From contig NC_089723.1 of the NCBI RefSeq assembly GCF_035083965.1, positions 35,390,193-35,454,192 of the forward strand: 64,000 nucleotides of DNA, read 5' to 3'. The notes beneath the pieces were generated by a model that saw only the letters and a program-made list of their open reading frames with translations, searched no databases and was not told where the DNA came from. Position 1 is the stretch's first letter; each line of letters starts with the position of its first letter. This stretch comes from Branchiostoma lanceolatum. Taxonomy: Eukaryota; Chordata; Leptocardii; Amphioxiformes; Branchiostomatidae. Position numbers and translations under genes: made by a program. Below are positions 38,001-48,100 of the stretch, piece after piece.

Positions 38001-38514
38001 ATCTGATCGACAACAAAAGATTTGCCAATCAAGCCCGCTAAAACAAACACACTCAGATCCAGAACTAGAAAACTGGATCACAGAAAAAATATGGTCTATG
38101 CATCTGAACCATGACCGAAGGATGTGTACAAATATTATTGAAAGTTAACACTAAATCTATGCAGCGATTTTATTACTGTGGAACCTTGCTACGCCCGATG
38201 CTGGCTTTGTCCCGCATAAATATTTTATTCTGACACGTCAACAGGTCAACAAAAGTTCCGGATATTTTTCTGAGTGGGAGGGTTTCCTTCACAACGGAGG
38301 CGATCAGAAACTACTGACAGAGTAATCACAGTTCTAATGCATTACAGAACTAAAATGGGCATCACATGTCACGATCTGTCGACAGAAAAATCTACATCAT
38401 GTAGCAAACATCGAACAAAAGCCACAGAAAAATGGCGACATGTTGCCACGATGAGATTTTCGAGCCGGGTTCGAATCCGTTTTTTTCCTACCTGCAGTAT
38501 CTGTGCCGTGACAT
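22246..38514 (-). CDS. MYB: Myb transcription factor (MYB/MYBL1/MYBL2 pro-orthologue)
   Basis: Seventeen phase-consistent coding exons (- strand): 38514-38492, 36715-36604, 36009-35922, 35526-35352, 34849-34721, 33870-33663, 33248-33008, 30764-30567, 30189-30050, 26544-26422, 25771-25611, 24809-24686, 24282-24163, 23838-23737, 23255-23109, 22667-22590, 22359-22246. They give about 760 aa (human A-Myb 752). Domains: acidic N-terminus; R1 about 39-88, R2 about 90-140 ([20 protein letters not shown]), R3 about 142-192 ([18 protein letters not shown]); a Gln/His/Met-rich stretch in exons 6-7; FTETLQMVD (exon 8); PLPFSPSQ (exon 10); [18 protein letters not shown] (exon 12); and the last-exon segment [13 protein letters not shown]2 and R3 bind the Myb site; the C-terminal segment resembles the MuvB-binding part of A- and B-Myb, suggesting a cell-cycle role. 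The exon 11 donor gtcagt is weak. Divergent from HBS1L. Confidence 0.96.
22936..23100. repeat. (CACT)n and (CA)n microsatellite in Myb intron 15
   Basis: Runs of cactcact at 22936-23012 pass into acacac runs at 23018-23097. The array lies 10 to 170 bases past the exon 15 donor (23108), so length variation here would fall close to a splice site. Confidence 0.95.
24355..24560 (-). mobile_element. tRNA-derived SINE, reverse orientation
   Basis: The reverse complement matches the copy at 50965-51240: both contain the strings gtgggttgttaatccactgtg / cagtggataacaacccact, a gtaccyratttac-like block and a cctttgggaaaggcat-like block. It lies in a Myb intron. Confidence 0.7.
24883..25065. mobile_element. 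MITE family with gccaccctga terminal repeats, copy 1
   Basis: The left end ccaccaggttacataaatct continues to gccactttgaaaa, and the right end tcagggtggcggaattatgg is its imperfect complement. Inside, tctctagtgcagca and ttatactgggggatgttg are shared with copies at 33960-34128, 52586-52690 and 60826-61010. Confidence 0.75.
25150..25495. mobile_element. MITE interrupted by a second element
   Basis: The outer element has inverted ends (gtcggttcacgatttgaact and agtttcaacagtgaaccagc) and reappears in reverse at 56600-56810. It is split by a 126-bp insert at 25239-25364, flanked on each side by the 8-bp repeat gacaatgc (25231-25238 and 25365-25372). Confidence 0.75.
25239..25364. mobile_element. 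126-bp nested element with 8-bp target duplication
   Basis: Contains the inverted pair gccaaaaaaaattactcaa and ttgagtaattatttttggc, then tatcttactacctggatatc. The exact 8-bp duplication gacaatgc suggests a hAT-type transposition. Related fragments (cagttgcttgagtaa ... tacctggatgtctaacctt) lie at 25850-25990, 32480-32590, 35110-35240 and 53635-53710. Confidence 0.75.
26754..29710. mobile_element. 2.96-kb element with terminal inverted repeats, inserted in an older MITE
   Basis: The left end acgttgggtaacctaaattc and the right end (reverse complement acgttgggtaacataaattc) are nearly perfect inverted repeats beside short AT-rich duplications (ccatata / tatataagg). Outside them are the two halves of an older acagtcaaacctg-type MITE (left half 26686-26753, right half 29711-29880). 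No transposase or other long ORF is seen inside. An inner inverted pair, ctctcacctctcaaataaac (27369) and its complement near 29210-29234, suggests a further nested element of about 1.9 kb. Unique, fairly CpG-rich sequence lies between. It occupies the Myb intron between exons 9 and 10. Confidence 0.7.
31556..31967. mobile_element. 412-bp hAT-like MITE (cagggctcgaaat ends)
   Basis: Ends cagggctcgaaat and atttcgagccctg are exact inverted repeats; ggtgcaccagtgcaccc-type motifs occur near both ends. A 5-bp acaac lies on both sides. Partial copies are at 32935-32995 and, inverted, 52865-53032. Confidence 0.8.
33960..34128. mobile_element. MITE family with gccaccctga terminal repeats, copy 2
   Basis: Left end gccgggttgcataaatccgc, interior tatctagtgcagtac and ttatactggggaacgttgg, right end ttttcagggtggc. 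Same family as 24883-25065; the outermost right end is missing. Confidence 0.7.
34440..34662. mobile_element. MITE of the cagtcaaacctg family, Myb intron
   Basis: Shares the gtctatgtggacaggtggtc, actatagacagga, gtggtcacagtgg and caggtttgactgt motifs with 40333-40523, in mostly opposite order. It is degraded at the left end. Confidence 0.6.
34721..34849 (-). CDS. MYB: Myb exon 5: R2/R3 junction and R3
   Basis: Encodes [20 protein letters not shown], then [22 protein letters not shown]; the recognition helix of R3 ([12 protein letters not shown]) is completed in exon 6. R3 has the three conserved Trp residues. Phase 2 joins on both sides. Confidence 0.95.
35352..36009 (-). CDS. MYB: Myb exons 3-4: R1 end and most of R2
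   Basis: Exon 3 (36009-35922) begins [12 protein letters not shown] and contains the R1 tryptophan of [11 protein letters not shown]. Exon 4 (35526-35352) carries [13 protein letters not shown], the end of R1, then [23 protein letters not shown] and KQCRER of R2. The regularly spaced Trp residues that build the helix-turn-helix cores are all present. Confidence 0.95.
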
Positions 38515-38732
38515 CTTGGCGGGTTTAGCCCTGATCGTAGATCCGAGACTCTGTAAAACTCCCACAGAAGTACATCGGAAACTTCCCGGGTCCACAAAAC
38601 ACGCGATCGGCGCTTGATTATCCCTCAAAAAACGCCGAAATGTGGCTGGTTTTGGGGGGAGGAGAATGTCGAGCGGGCTTTTGGCGCGTGACGTCACCGG
38701 GAGAACTGGTTCGGATTTGCGCGCGGTGTGAT

Positions 38733-38925
38733 GTCATACATCACGTGATGTACGTTCTCATCTTTGATTGGATAAATCTATTGATTCTTTTGATCACATC
38801 AGTTCTTGAGGTTAAAGGTTACCTGGCGTCACATATCACGTGATGTATATTCTTATCTTTGATTGGATGGATCTAATTCTTGAAATGATTACATCATTTC
38901 TTGAGGTTGAAGGTCAAAAATATAT
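38733..38925. repeat. 95-bp tandem duplication in the shared promoter
   Basis: Two diverged copies each contain atcacgtgatgta, ttctyatctttgattggat and cttgaggttraaggt. Equivalent motifs are exactly 95 bp apart (CACGTG 38742 and 38837; ATTGG 38767 and 38862). The duplication doubles an E-box plus CCAAT module. Confidence 0.85.
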
Positions 38926-38965
38926 ACTCATGCGCACTGACCTGTTTTCTTTCTTTTTTGCCAAG

Positions 38966-38998
38966 ATGGCGGTCCATGATGTGATGGAAGTCGGCTAA
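38966..38998 (+). other. possible upstream ORF in the HBS1L leader
   Basis: ATG at 38966 opens a 10-codon frame (MAVHDVMEVG, stop at 38996). It would lie in the 5' UTR if transcription starts upstream of the caagatggcgg motif. It may instead simply be part of a YY1-type initiator. Confidence 0.35.
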
Positions 38999-39114
38999 CT
39001 CGTGTGTTGATGGCATTCTCTGCAAATTCGGTGGTTAGACAGCAATTTCGAGGAAAGCGTGGGGTTTAGAACTAGTTCAGGGTTTCCGGAGCGGGCTACT
39101 GACCAGAAGAAGCC

Positions 39115-42100
39115 ATGTCACGTCACAGAAATATCCGATCTATGAACGTCCATGATGGTCTGTTGTAAAAAAATATTCTGCATGTACCTTGATACCCAAA
39201 AATATTTTGCTGACTTTGCTTTGTTAGTTTGATGGTTTTGTTTGTGTTATTGGCTCTAGAATTGTACACTAGAATTTTCAGTTCATTTACATTTTTATTT
39301 TCATTTAGATCATAGCTTGTATGAGGTGTATTAAAAAGTCTATCATGTTATCAATGAATGTTGTTCTTTTATCACATCATCACATGCTACAATTTTACAG
39401 GGAAACAAAAAATATAGGAAAACAAACATAGAGATCAATATGTGCACACAGGAGTTTGCATACTAGTACATGTCAGTTAATGTTGTAGGTTCTAGTGTTA
39501 TTGCATTGTTCTTGAATACTGTCGTCATCTGATTCCCTCAGGTTCTTTTGACCAAATTTGTGACACAAATGTTTGTAACAGGTTGCAATACTCCCACAGT
39601 CTATTTGCTGAAGGTACATGTATATTGCAGTGTGTATTGTACAGCGGTATGCAAATGTCAGGATCATAATGGCTCTATAAGTGAAGCTATGACAATTCCT
39701 GAGCATAAGTTTATATGTACCTTTTATATCAATTTGTTCAACAGTAACATGCATGCTTTCTCCTTTGTTTGCATATGAGAAATATATTATTTAATATGGT
39801 AGATTGAAATCACAAACCTGATGTGGTTGGAATTAGCTTGTAAAGGTGATGGGTTATGATAAACCTCTGATATTTTCCTCCATTCCCAGAGTATGAAGGC
39901 TATGACGACGTGTATGGTCACTCAGTGGAGGACGACTATGGGGTTTCTCCTGCAACAGGTAGGGATATATAATGTACAGCCTTATCATGGATGTTGTACA
40001 TTTTGTACATTCATTGATGTATATCATATGTATATGTGTAGTTTATTTGAAATCAATGTACTAAGTATGCTGGTACGGTATTAGCAATGTAGAATTTTAG
40101 TATACTTATAGTTTAAAAAAGTTACAAGTACATGTAGTTGTCACGTTATGCTCTTTGATTGTCACCTGTAATAAATCTACCAAGGACCATCCATCATCCT
40201 GATTCCATGCCTTTTTGTTCATTATCAGTGACTATGGTAAATCCAATACTGCTTAACATTTTTGTGCAGTTTCTAAAGTTTGAAATAAGTTCCAGTGCTA
40301 CTATTTTCCTTTCTAGAGTAGAAATGAACATACAGTCAAACCTGTACAACTACAAGTGACCACCTATCCGATGTGACCACTTTTTGGTGGTCCCTTAGAT
40401 GATTTTTATCATTGACACAAGCATTTACATGTACATTATAGAATCCTGTCTGTAGTGACCACCTGTCCATATAGACCATGTTTTATCGGTCCCAAGAGTG
40501 GTCTTCTTGGGCAGGTTTGGCTGTACATGTATACTTATTCTCTTCCCTACAGAGGCCCAGTTCATGTACCGGAGGAGTGAAGCCCCTCGCCTTTCTTCCT
40601 TCATCGAGGAGTCGAAGAAAGAGTCCATAGAAGAGGAGGAAGAGTATGACTATGACGATCAGGAAGACCACGATCACTCCTTGTCTGACTCCCAAACGTT
40701 CCAGTGGCCTCGGCTCAGTGATCAGAATGAAGGTACAATGTACATGTAGTTATGTTCTGGTGAAATAAAATCTATTTTGCTATCATCATGATCATATTGG
40801 GCTGTTTGCATGCTATTGATTTATGGGACCAGGAAGTATTACATCTTGAAAATCTTGTGGTTGTTTTGTTATCATGGTTTTTGTGGTGCCGCTCTACCAC
40901 GAAATCATGACACAGCAATATGTGTTTTTGTGCTACAGTATTGTTTTGACCATGAACTGAAAACACTATGGAAACCTTTATCTACACCTAGCATTAAATC
41001 TATGCAAATAGATTAATTTACTGATGATTGAATGTACATGTAGATTGAATGATGCTACTATAGTAATACTTTGAAAGATGTTATTTAACTACAAAATGCG
41101 TGTGAAATTTCATTTTTAGTATATGGTAACTGTGATAGTTGTAATACGACAGTTGTGAGATTGTGTAACTGCACTTGCAGCGCGGTTACGATCATGTCTG
41201 GAGGAGATCCACAACGTGATTGGTGACAGTGTCCCTCAGCACGTTCTGGTGGACACGGTCATGAGGTGTGACTATGACCTGGACAAGGCTCTGGATGCTG
41301 TGCTGTCACTACAGGTGCGTGAATTCTTCTGCTTGGCATCAGTGTGGCATTAGAGGGTTGGACTCAGAACCAATAGGTTCCGAGTTTGATGCTCGCCATG
41401 CCCCATGTTGTGCCCTTGGAAAAGGCACTTTAAAGATATTTGTTCTAAGAATAGAAAAATAAATAATGATGTCACTTTTGGGGTTGATGCTAAGGCCATC
41501 CTTGACTTTGAAGGACTACCAAGGAGGAGGCTAAGGAGACTTTTCTTTGAGTCTGACCAACTGTATTTTTGTTGACTATTTGTGCAGTAAATGGAATATT
41601 TTGGTTTCCTACTGTCTAATGATAATGTTACACTCGTCAAGATTATCTTCTGACAAATTTATTTAGCCCAGCTCTCAAAAGCTGGAGACTTATGGATTTG
41701 ACCTGGTGGTCATAATTAGAATGACATGTAAAAACTACCATTTTTCCTAGGACAAACCGAAGGAAGCCAGACCACCACCCACAGCTGCTGCCCCTCCCAA
41801 GACACAAGGTGGTTATTTATAAGGGTTATATTGTACATGAAAACCTATGCAAAAAGAGGATAGTGTTACAATGTACCTTGTATATATGTATCCTAATGTC
41901 AGGGTAGAGACTCCGATCTGGTAGAATTGGCAACTCCGATTGGGATCTATACTGGTAGAATCGCCAATTCTACCAGATCGAAGTCTCTACCCTGACATAT
42001 CCTATAGATCTTAAGTCATTGTAATATTGACAAAACTCTCATCAAAGATATGAAGTAATATGCCATCATGGCAAAGATATATTAATGTACAAAAAAGAGA

Positions 42101-45100
42101 TTTTAAATCTGTTGAAACGTTAGATTGAGCCATTGGTGCTATGAGAAAATTTGAGCAAATGTATTTGAAGCACAATCATATTTATTGTGTTTTGTCCACT
42201 GGTGTAGTAGAATGTCAGAGATTAAACAAAGGATTTAATGGCAGAATGTTTTACGCTTGTTCACGCTCACTTTGTGCCTTCTACTTTTCTTTCATTCGTG
42301 GCTCCGTGTCGTCTTGGTCAATGAATCGGTCACCATGGCAACACTCCGCCCTCCGCCAACTCTTGTCTGCACATCTCTGGGCTTCCTGGAAGGTAAGAAC
42401 ACACATCTGTTGACTTGGCCAGCCCTGTTGGGTTGTTAGGGCAGGGACGCACAACTGTAGTAGAAGTCCCAACCTCAAAATCACTGTGCAGTACAGCAGC
42501 GCCACCTAGTGATATTCCTCCATTACTGCAGTCTAGTTTGTCAAATGTTCCTCCCTCTTCATCCATGCTTTGTACTAAAGGGAGCAATCTCTTAAATGAC
42601 AGCAAGACAGGCAGTAACTCGCTAATGAGCTTGTCACAGCTTGCAGGGGTCCATCTTGGAAGTGTTGAGACTACGAAAACAGTGTTACCGGTGCAGTCAG
42701 ATATCGGTCATTCCCTTGGCAAGCTAAATCTTGAGGCTTCATCTTCCAAACCTCGATCACACAAGATAGGAAGTAAAGATGATAGTGTAGCTACTGCAGG
42801 GAGTCCTCAAGGAAGCAACAGTTCTACGATGAGCTTGTCAGAACTTGCCAACTTACATCTCGGTGGTGATGAGAAAATGAGTACCTCGCCATTGGGTCCC
42901 ACCATAGGAAATCTTGGTGGAAAAATTACGCCTACCCAAGGTGTGAGCATAGGAAGTAGGGATGTTCCAACTTTGGGGGCTCTGAGTAGTCTAAGTCAAG
43001 TGCAGAAAGCCTCTGTAAAGGCAATGACTAATACAAACACTATGAATAGCCTAAGTTCACTATCATCTCTAGCTGTGAGTGACAAAGACCTAGACTCCGA
43101 TCACAGAAGCTTGAGAATAGCTGCACATGGTACAGCGACAAGTTTTTCTTCCAGAGAGAAAAGTCAGCACGGGATTTCAGCTGGTAAGAAGGTGACAGAA
43201 GTAGAAGCCTCAGCAGTCCTCTCAAGTTCACCAGGCCTTCTTTCGACCCCATTGTCACAGCTAAGCAGCAGTCCCTTGGGGTCAGGCTTAGGGTTACTGT
43301 CAAGGAATACCAGTGGGTCTCAGAGTAATTCCTTACCAGCAGGGACAAGCCCACCTGGCCTTTCTCAGTTAAGCGGAAGTCCCCAGAGAACGTTGTCAAG
43401 TTTGTCAGGTCTTAGTCAAACGTCTGGTACAAACCAAGCAATAACCACATCGTTGTCTGGGCTAGGACAGAGCGTAGGCCCTGTGAAACTCGGTGGTGGG
43501 TTGTCTTCTTCTCCTGGGCAAAGTGGAATACAGTTGACAATGCCAGGAAGCAGTGGCAGTAAGCTAGGGGCAGTCAGTCTGTCTGACTACCAACTGTTAG
43601 GTCAGGGTTTCAGTGGAGGTAGTTTGGAGGATCTCGGTCCTTTGGGATCCCATCTGCAAACCAGGAATACAAACCTTGCATATGATAAAGGAAAGCCCAT
43701 CTTGCCAGGGAGTGGTTTGTCTAGTTCCACTAGCAGTAATGCAGGGATTGGAAGCCTTAGCAGATCTGGGCCTGGAAGTGGAAAAGACACCTGCATTGAT
43801 GACACCAGAAAAGGGTCATCTGCTTTGCAGCTCCCCCTTTCATCTCTCAGCAGTACTGCAGGTAAAGTTTCATTGAGCGGTCTGCCAGGAACAACAAGTG
43901 GAATGCAAATTGACCTCAGTGCGGCTCTAAGAAAGGACGAACCAAGGCCTTTGCATCTCTCTAGTAAAACTCAGGCAAAAACAGCAAGCTGTAAAATCTT
44001 CCCTGTCTCACGACAGATGTCTGAAAAAACTGACGAGTTTGAAGATAGGCCGATTAGTCCATTTTACTGGGAACAGAGCGTTTCTCTTTCGAAGGAAGCC
44101 GTTGCTCGCCCGTCTCCCTTTGCACAAGCGCTCTGTTGTAAGGGCTGTGATTACAAACGGGCAGGAAAGCACCCCAGGTTTTCCTATCGTCGTCAAAGTA
44201 AAGGTCAGAGGTCAGTTTCACCGGTGCAGTTTACCCAGATAGTGCCCTTTGACTTCTCCACGCCTTCTCCAGATGATGTGGTGAAGAAAAAACAAAAGGC
44301 GGCGTTCACACGCCCAAAAGACGCGGGGTGAAAACCCATTCATACAAGCCTTGACTTCAAGTAAATGCTTCAAAGTATTGAAAAGGACTTAATGCAGTAC
44401 TCAATAAGCAATTGGGTTAGAAGAAGGTAGCCAGTGTTTAACTATCTCTAGCTGTCAGGGCCTGATAATGCCTCCTCCCTGGCCAGTGGAAGGGCTGCTA
44501 GAACTTAGAAGTGTGATTTAGCCAGGCTAGGTTAGTAGGCAAATTTATGTGCAGGAGTGTAAATGTTTTACGGAATTTTTGCTGGGAGCAATGTAGATTT
44601 GGGTGTAAAAATCATCCCACCAGAGGTATATCTGAGCAGCAGAAAAGTGTTGAGACTTTAAAGTTATATATCTGTATTCCACAGATTTCTAATGATAATA
44701 ATAATTCATCCACAGCCAATACTATTTTTTACACTGGAATTTTACTATTTTCTTTCAAACTATTGCAGAAGTTACATATCTATTTGCTGTAAATGTTTAT
44801 TTGCGGACCACCAATTACCTTACTTGTTAATATTTCGAGATTTGAAGTCACAGATTTGTAAAGACATGTACATGCTGTCACCCCCAATTGTTGAAGGTAA
44901 GCAGTACTGCTTGCTTTCATAATAAGTACTTGCTTTCATGTTGCCCACCATGCCACATCTTACATGAAGATCAGGTAAAATCTCAGTAAAATGATTTTGA
45001 ACTTGACTGAACTGTCCAAAAGGACACAGACGTACAAAATGTACTGTGATGTTTGAAAATATATTTAAATGTAAATGTAAATATCCCATTTTTCATAAAC

Positions 45101-48100
45101 TTACACTAACATAATCATAACAACATCAAGTCTCCATTTTGAAGCAATGCTTGAAAATCACAAAACAAATTTAAATTCATGATTGATAAAATTCTCCTTG
45201 TCTGTAACCAAGAATATTAAAGAAAAACAATGACCAAACTCAAATGGCAGCTACCTCAATATTATTATCTAACATTCTTTTAGTGATCAATATTATTCAA
45301 AGAAATAGGGGGGAAATTTGCCTCAGATTTGACTGGGACCATCACAGGAAAAATTTGATATATTTTGTGGTACAGTTCTACATGTAGATTATTTTGTACA
45401 GAAAATATTTTACAACACACTCATACATAACAATTAAGATTATTCTACTAATCTGAATGATCACAAAGCATCTGACAGTCCTGGTTGGAATGGTCCATTC
45501 AGACTATTTGGCTACATTATAGGGTGATACATCTATGTTTTGTGTTACTGTAAGTATTGACTGTTGTAAATGTAGACTATAACTTAGAAAATGAAAGAAT
45601 GCAGTACACATATGTACATAGTACACAATGTGGTACTTCTGTGCAGTTTCCCTTCTACTTTTGTATCGCAAAACTGTAAAATTGTAAAATTCTGAAAAAT
45701 GGTGCATGCAAGCAACTATATGCCTTTTGTAACCATCTGTAGGACTTGATATTAGAAGTACTTATTAGTAAGTTGTCTTGTTTGAGAGTGCAATGTTTTG
45801 TGGTTCATGCAGTTGAGAGAAGTGACAGATTTCCTGCAGTTTCTTTTGTGAGTTTTTATATGGATTTTGTACTGAACAATGGCTTAATAAAGTACTGATG
45901 AGAACCTACATGGATATGGTCACTAGTAGTGGTGTTGTGTCCTCTGTAATATGCAGGTAATCATACCTTACAAAGTACTTATAAAGAAACTCACAGTCAA
46001 ACCTGGCCTTGACCTGTTTCTAGCTTTTACCCCTCATCTAAATATCATTGGACGGAACATTCAGTCGAGCGCTGGAAGGCGCAACAATCCTAAGGGGATG
46101 TGGGGGCATGCTACCCTGGAAAAAGTTTGAAATCTCAACCCTCTGAAAAGCTATTTCCTGCGTTTTTTGGAGGCAAATTTTGCTGGTAGATTAACCTCAG
46201 TCCGTCATTGGCTACAAAATTCTGTCAAATGACGAAATGACGGCCACATGCAAGAACACTGTACACAGTGTAAGGTATCAGACTTCCTTTATATCTGTCA
46301 GTCCTTGTGGCTTGTGTTGATAGGTACAGGTGCAGGGGACAGGTGGCAGCAGGCCCCAGCTGCAGACAGCTGTCACGCGAAGGAGGAGGCAGCCCCCAGG
46401 GTGGCCCAGGTCAGCACCCCCAGGAGACAGGTCAAAACCGGTTTCCAGCCGGTCGCAGCCAGAAGCAAACAGGTCACAACCGGTTTCCAGGTGCCTCCAA
46501 CAGACACCAGAGAAGTGATGTGAGCAAACTTAAATGATGAATTTTTGAAGAGAACTTGACGTGATTTCATTTCGAAGCAAAGTTGAACTGTAATTTTCAA
46601 CACAACATTAGATTTGTATCACATTGTGTTCTTGAGAGTTGCTGCAACTGCATTTAAGTTTGCAGTGGTTTGATGCAGTGGCCTCTTCACGACAACTTAA
46701 AACCACCGCGAAAATGTCTTCTCCCTGACTACCACCTTGTTTCAATGGCATACTAAAAATCACTGCAAACACTCCATTTTCTCCCTACCGGCGAAATTGA
46801 ATCACTTTAACTTAAATGCATTTGCAGTAGTTTCTGTTATCATGTGTGTTGGTAATAATCATAATGATAGTACAATGCTAAACTTTCTTCCAACACTAAG
46901 GTATACACGTGTCAATTAGGTCACGTGTCTAACTCTTGCGAGCTCACGTTCGGAAGTGATTGGTCATTATTGATCCTGAAGAAGGTGACAGTGGTCGTTG
47001 AAAATTTGATCCTTGTATACCTTAGTGTTGGAAGAAAGTTTAGCATTGTACTAAAAAGTTGTTGCTGAGTTCTTTCCTGACGTCTATTTACGTTGTGCAG
47101 TGCAGAGAATGGTTTAGGCAGCAGCACAGAGGCTGGTGAGAGGGAGGACCAGCAGGCCATGCCTACATCACAGAAGGCCGCCGGCAAGACCAAGCAGGTA
47201 ACTACAAATCACTTAACAACACATCCCATTCGATAGATAGATTCAACTATATTTTAGGGTCGGGGAGATAAGCCTTACTGTATACAAATATAATATAATA
47301 TATCAAATGTAATAGAATATAATTTCATATAATATATCAAAAAATGTCTAGACCTTTGAACCAATTGACTGTGTAAGTGACGTGTTGGACGTGTTGATTT
47401 ACTCATATCTATTCATATTATGATATACTAGGTTATTCATTTGTATCCACTTGCTTGTATGTATAGGTTATTAGTAGACCTTACAAAAGTCGCTCTCCTT
47501 TTGTTGTGTCAATAAATCAAAGATTTCATTTCATTAAATTCTATGGTTGTAACTAAACTGACTGCAGAAAGTTGAAAACCGTGATGACTGACAAGTTGTA
47601 ATTCCTATCGTGTAACTTTAAATGGATTTGAATTATTATTTAGTGACACTCTTCATGTTTTGTAGTTGCAGACTGAGTTTGTATCATGTGAAATGTTACA
47701 TAGTTTGTATCAAATTGATAGTACAATGAAACCTGTACAAGTGACCAGCGCTACATACATGTAAAGACCATCTAGCCAATGTGACCACTTCTTGGTGTTT
47801 CTTAAAAGTTAGATAATTTTTCCCATTGACACAAGCACAAAACATCCTGTCTATAGTGACAGTGGTCTTCTTGGGCAGTTTTGACTGTTTAGTACAATTT
47901 GAAGAGCTTTGTTACACAGCCAGAATGAACCATGCTTGATTTTGTATTGAATATTGTTTTGTTACATGTGAACAGGTCCTAGATGTTGCAGCAGAACTTA
48001 GTAAAAGGGATGAGGGCAAAGAGGTCATCAACATGGTGATCATAGGTAAGAAACTGTTTTGTATTACTGTGCAGTCAGCACCAGGGGTAGGGAAACAGTC

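Larger units (their letters stand above)
38515..39114. promoter_or_regulatory. divergent Myb / HBS1L promoter
   Basis: Only 600 bp separate the Myb ATG (38514, -) from the HBS1L ATG (39115, +). Motifs seen: an E2F-type CTTGGCGGG at 38515-38523 touching the Myb start codon; a second E2F-type TTTTGGCGC at 38679-38687; an exact CRE TGACGTCA at 38689-38696; two CACGTG E-boxes (38742-38747, 38837-38842); two inverted CCAAT boxes (38767-38771, 38862-38866); and a YY1-like caagatggcgg at 38963. No TATA box is evident. The E2F sites fit cell-cycle control of Myb. Motif identities are seen; use is inference. Confidence 0.8.

Noticed and set aside
41340-41525. Possible LINE 3' end (gactttgaaggactaccaag, like 7776-7801)
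   Set aside because: Only about 20 bases match and the upstream part looks like a partial SINE; too little to define an element.
43040-43399. 119-codon ORF antisense to the SKI7-like exon
   Set aside because: Shadow of a long Ser/Leu-rich coding exon; no family signature.
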